From: Phalacrocorax aristotelis
Lineage: Eukaryota > Chordata > Aves > Suliformes > Phalacrocoracidae
Assembly: GCF_949628215.1 (NCBI RefSeq)
Contig: NC_134288.1
Coordinates: 7,943,682 to 8,007,681, forward strand
DNA: 64,000 bases
Direction of reading: 5' to 3'
In this document: positions 60,201 to 64,000 of the stretch, one piece after another
Position numbering within the stretch: the stretch's first letter is position 1
Layout of the letters: each line of letters starts with the position of its first letter
Made by a program: the position numbers and the translations under genes
Notes under the pieces: generated by a model
What the model saw: only the letters and a program-made list of their open reading frames with translations
Databases searched by the model: none
What the model was told of the DNA's origin: nothing

Positions 60201-63200
60201 GCTTTTGAGAGGAAAAGAGCCCAGCTAAATAAATAAATAAATAAAAATCCTAAATAAGAAAAATTATTTAATGCTAGTCAGCCCAGATAGTAAGTAGTTA
60301 ACCCACAGAGCGTTGACGCCTCACTCTATGCTGGAAAGGGCAGACTTCACAGAGAAACTCAACCGGAGTAGGAAAGCCTGGTACTTCCAAACAAAGACAA
60401 GGGGACGTGGGGAAAAATTCTTAAACTCAGCAAATGCTGAAATGCCTGTAGGATTACTCAGGCACCCACAAGAAATAGTGAGGGGAAAGTGGGGCAGGCA
60501 TCTGAACTTTTTTGTTTTTTAAATAGGTTGAGTAAGCAAAGCAAACTGGGGGCCCCAGTTATTTACAACTTAGCCCGCGCACCATGCAGAGAGGCTCATC
60601 AGCTGTCTTAAAGGCAAGTTTTGCATCTGTTGTGAATTGCGTCTTTTGATGACACGTTTGATTCTGCTTTTTGCCATTTAATTGTCCTACAGCTACTTTG
60701 AAATAACTTTGATCAGTTTTGAATATAGATCAGTATCACCAGTTTGATTCCCCTTGAGACCGTTGTTCTCTGCTAAATTACCATCTACAGATTTTAATTG
60801 TAGCTATCTGATGATTCTTTGTAAATCAAGTAAAAATGTATTTACAAAATACTTTACTTTCAGTAATCGTTGACAATGTGTACTTCAATTTACAAAACTG
60901 AAGTACTGCTATGCAAATTTATTATTTTTTCCCATTTCCGTGGCTGAAACAACTCAAAATCTTGTTTAGAATTGAGCAACACTTTTTATTTGAAAAAGAT
61001 TATTTTTCCACCCTTCAACAAATGAAAAAGCACCATGTTTTATGAAACATGACACTTTTATAAGTAAAACATTTGAATGTTGTATTTGCTGTCTCCAAAT
61101 TTTTGCTTAAAAGGCTAACTTTACTTTTTTAATTTATAAAAGCATGATTTTTGCTAGCTTACATTTGGTAAGTGCTATGTTGGTACTACTGCTTTCCACT
61201 GAGATAGAGTTAGGAGTAAGTCAGCCTTAATGCTTGTAGCAGAATTTTCTCTCTTGTGTTTAACTGTGGGTAGATACATTAAATCCAGTCCTGCTGCCAC
61301 TGCAGTTCTCAATCATTTCACTCAGATAAGGGTTGATCCCTTATTGAGAGGGAGCAGTTTCAAATATTCCATCCTTGTTGCACAAGTGCATGTTCAAAAA
61401 AAAAAAATATTTAAAAAAATCACATTGTAACCACTGTCAGTGCAAGTCCAACTGACTTGTTCAGTGCCTAAGCCTTGCAAAACGGGAGCAGGAATCACCA
61501 TCTTTCTGTGGTATCCATGCTCGTAGGCCTTATTTGCAACTCGGCAAAGGCTTCCAGCAGCAGTTAGCAAAAGCTAGCAAATCCCCATCGGGTGGAAAGC
61601 CAGTACATCTCCCTGAGAGAAAGGTAGTGCAGCCCCTGTGGAAACAGTGAATGTAATCTCATGCACTGAAAGGCCTTTGCAGTGGCGTGACTTAGTACTT
61701 GGTATAACATCTCCTCTGACCTAATGTTCTTAAGTGTGTTGGTGGAGGTAGGTGTGTAGCAGGAAAATAAGGCAGGCACAGATTTTCTTTTATTTATTGA
61801 AATAAAATTATCAAGATCCTCATTCTGTTTAGCCTTTGTAGCCTGTTGTATAAATCTGCTTTAGAGAAATCTTGTTTTTAATAAAATTCATTTCTCTCTG
61901 AATAAGAGGCAAGCTTAGGTCTCTGACCTAAAAATGTGTAATCGTTCAGCAATGCTGTATATGTGTGTAACCCTGTACGACGCAACGTAAGATATCTTCT
62001 GCATGAAAACTTCGTGAGACCTTTGCTGTCTCACCTTGAAATGGCTTTGCCCTCTTCGATATCTCTGCACCTGAAAGTTTTAAGTTGTGGTTCAAAAGAA
62101 GGCGTATTCTGCCTATTACGTATGATTTAATTTTGTTTGTTTGGCAACCATCCTTCCTGTTCACTGAGGCAGATGAACACAATTTTGGTAACACAAATGG
62201 ATGGGGAGGGGGACTAGGGAAGCAAACTGAGCCTTCTGTAAAATATTTGAGGTCCAGCAAAACTTCTGGGCTAGATTAGTTTTGAAACACCACTTGTGCC
62301 CCCCTGCAAAGTAGGGGTGTGGGGTGAAGACAAATGCTAGATTTGGAATCGAAAGTAGTAAAGGATGCTGTTGCTAAAAGTCAGATGCATTGGTGTTGGA
62401 GCCTGGCACTTTCCCTCTTAAAGCCTTCTCCTTCCCTCAGTCCCCCCTGCCACAAATCAGCATTATTCAATCACAACAGTGATTTAACTGTATCTGTGGT
62501 GGAGCGGGATGATAGCTTAACAATGCACGGAAGCATTGTGCCCTGGTTTAGGACAGGAAGTAGAAAATGAGTATTGTTTTGAACTTGAACTTTGTGAGCA
62601 GACAGAAAGTAATTATCGGAGCTGGAACTCCCCTGCGAGAGACAGGGGAGTGATGCACTGTGCTTATAAGAAGCGCTGTGGGATCTTAAATATCTAGTCG
62701 TGTTTAACGCTTTGGTTTTACGTTTCTGCTTTTAATTGATCTTCTGCTCCTCATTTTTTCTTGGCAAATAGAGGGAGAAAAAATTGCATGTAGACTTCAT
62801 GTACTGTATTTATTGATAGACACCCTCCTGCCCTCCCTTTGCTGGTCAGGCAGGACTCTTAAATTTCTGTCTTGGTCCTGGTGTTACTTTCAGTTGTAAA
62901 ATGAACTCTTTTACTGCCTGGGTTACTTAATGGGCCTATTATAATATGGAAAATTGACTTAATTGATGATTAAGAGCACATCATTGTATGTGAATCCATT
63001 TAATCAGAAGTTATAAGCCACTTGTGTAGTATTTAGTATTAATTACAAGCTACAGAAGTTTATCTGTTTTAAAGTAGAAAACCCCACTGAAATGACACAA
63101 AGCCTGCATTGTTGTGAAGTTAACATTTTTAGTATCAACTTTTTAATAACATATTACTATTAAAATATTACTGACCACTTTCTAGGAAAAAAAGGAAAAA

Positions 63201-64000
63201 GGCAAAGCTCTACCTTTACTGAATGTTTTTGCTGTATTTCAATGGCCTGGGACTTAAGCAAACTAAGTTTTTGGGGATTTTTTTTGTTTTGCTCTACTTT
63301 GGCTGCTACTTTACAAATTCTTCAACAAAGACTACTCAATGCAAGACTTCACTTTTTTGCAGGCTGTGTGGTATCTTCTGCAGATTTTTAAAAGACAGTT
63401 CCCCATTAAGTTAGATAATTAAATGAAGGGAAAAGCTTTTTTTGCTAACTTTTTGAAGGTGATACGTCTGCGTAAGGTGGGTACATGTTTTTGGTTCTTG
63501 GAAAGGGATAATTTGTTATTTAAAAAATAACATTTAAAATGTAAATGTAAAAATACGTTAATTTTCAAAGTAAAATTAAATACATATTCTTTATGGTAAT
63601 GTCACCCTGATCAAGTTCACAAGACTAATCTTATATTAACACAGTTGTAGGATTCCTTATTTGTGGAGAAGTTTTAAAGGTAGTAAAATTAAGTCACTTT
63701 AAAAGAAAATTGTGTGATGATTTATTGTAGCAGAGCAGGCAAAATTCCTCTAGAGATTTTAATATCTTCCACCTGGTATAGAAATGAAAAGAAAATATTC
63801 TTTAGCTGGTGACTAATTTGTGACTAATACCCAGGGGTTCCTTCATTACAATGCAAAGATGTCAGTTTTAAGAGAAACGTACAGTGAAAAAAACGGAGTG
63901 TAACTTCCTGTTGCAGACACTTACAAAAATGAGAACAATAAAGGTCTGGAAAGCAGCTGAAGCCATGTGAAGGGAGGATCTAAAGCTATCAATCAGAGCA
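54226..64000 (+). other. Probable long first intron, no exon recognised
   Basis: If the island at 53541-54540 is a plus-strand promoter, this stretch is the start of intron 1. After the GC-rich shore ends near 54540 the DNA is AT-rich. I recognise no plus-strand exon and no CR1 copy. Small features are a 10-base C-run at 55033-55042, an AAAT microsatellite at 60227-60247, an A-run at 61397-61408, and slightly GC-richer patches at 57830-58430 and 62390-62680. AT-rich DNA at about 60650-61200 resembles conserved non-coding sequence but cannot be confirmed. A minus-strand exon-like segment at 57201-57572 is reported as a finding. Confidence 0.45.
60227..60247. repeat. (AAAT)n microsatellite
   Basis: About five TAAA units end in a short A-run. 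This is ordinary simple sequence inside the presumed intron. Confidence 0.9.

Noticed and set aside
1..64000. tRNA, snRNA or other small RNA genes; CRISPR; operons; integrative elements
   Set aside because: Looked for characteristic words (tRNA B-box, U6-like start, direct-repeat arrays) by eye and saw none. Bacterial-type features do not fit this avian sequence. Small RNA hairpins could be missed without folding software.

Overview
This is vertebrate nuclear DNA, almost certainly from a bird. The main evidence is a set of CR1 retrotransposon fragments whose 3' ends carry the short GATTCTATGA-type tail repeats typical of avian CR1. Interspersed repeat density is otherwise low, most of the sequence is AT-rich and non-coding, and there is one sharply bounded CpG island. 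I cannot name the species or chromosome. Nothing prokaryotic is present (no operons, CRISPR, phage or insertion sequences).

Layout. Positions 1 to about 53500 look like a gene-poor intergenic stretch. I found no exon there that I recognise, and the open frames are no longer than chance predicts. The stretch contains CR1 fragments at 10080-10196 (+), 19385-19590 (-), 28342-28394 (+), 29801-29894 (-), 29905-30379 (+) and 31219-31742 (-). It also holds a possible much older CR1/L3-like remnant near 41655-41800 and an LTR-like block at 45635-46035. The 31219-31742 copy still has an open frame for the C-terminal tail of the CR1 reverse transcriptase protein. The fragments at 29801-29894 and 29905-30379 lie with their truncated ends facing each other.

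From about 52550 the DNA becomes richer in GC, leading into a strong CpG island at about 53541-54540. The island has GC boxes, an NRF1-like site and a canonical splice donor at 54220. I read it as the promoter and first (probably untranslated) exon of a plus-strand gene, with 54220-64000 as the start of a long first intron. No downstream exon can be recognised, so the gene is not named. Two short minus-strand segments (57201-57572 and 19962-20061) have exon-like character and are reported as candidates only. I did not find a convincing new biological system. The best leads are the unannotated promoter with its long G-run, the CR1 inverted pair, and the minus-strand exon candidate inside the intron.
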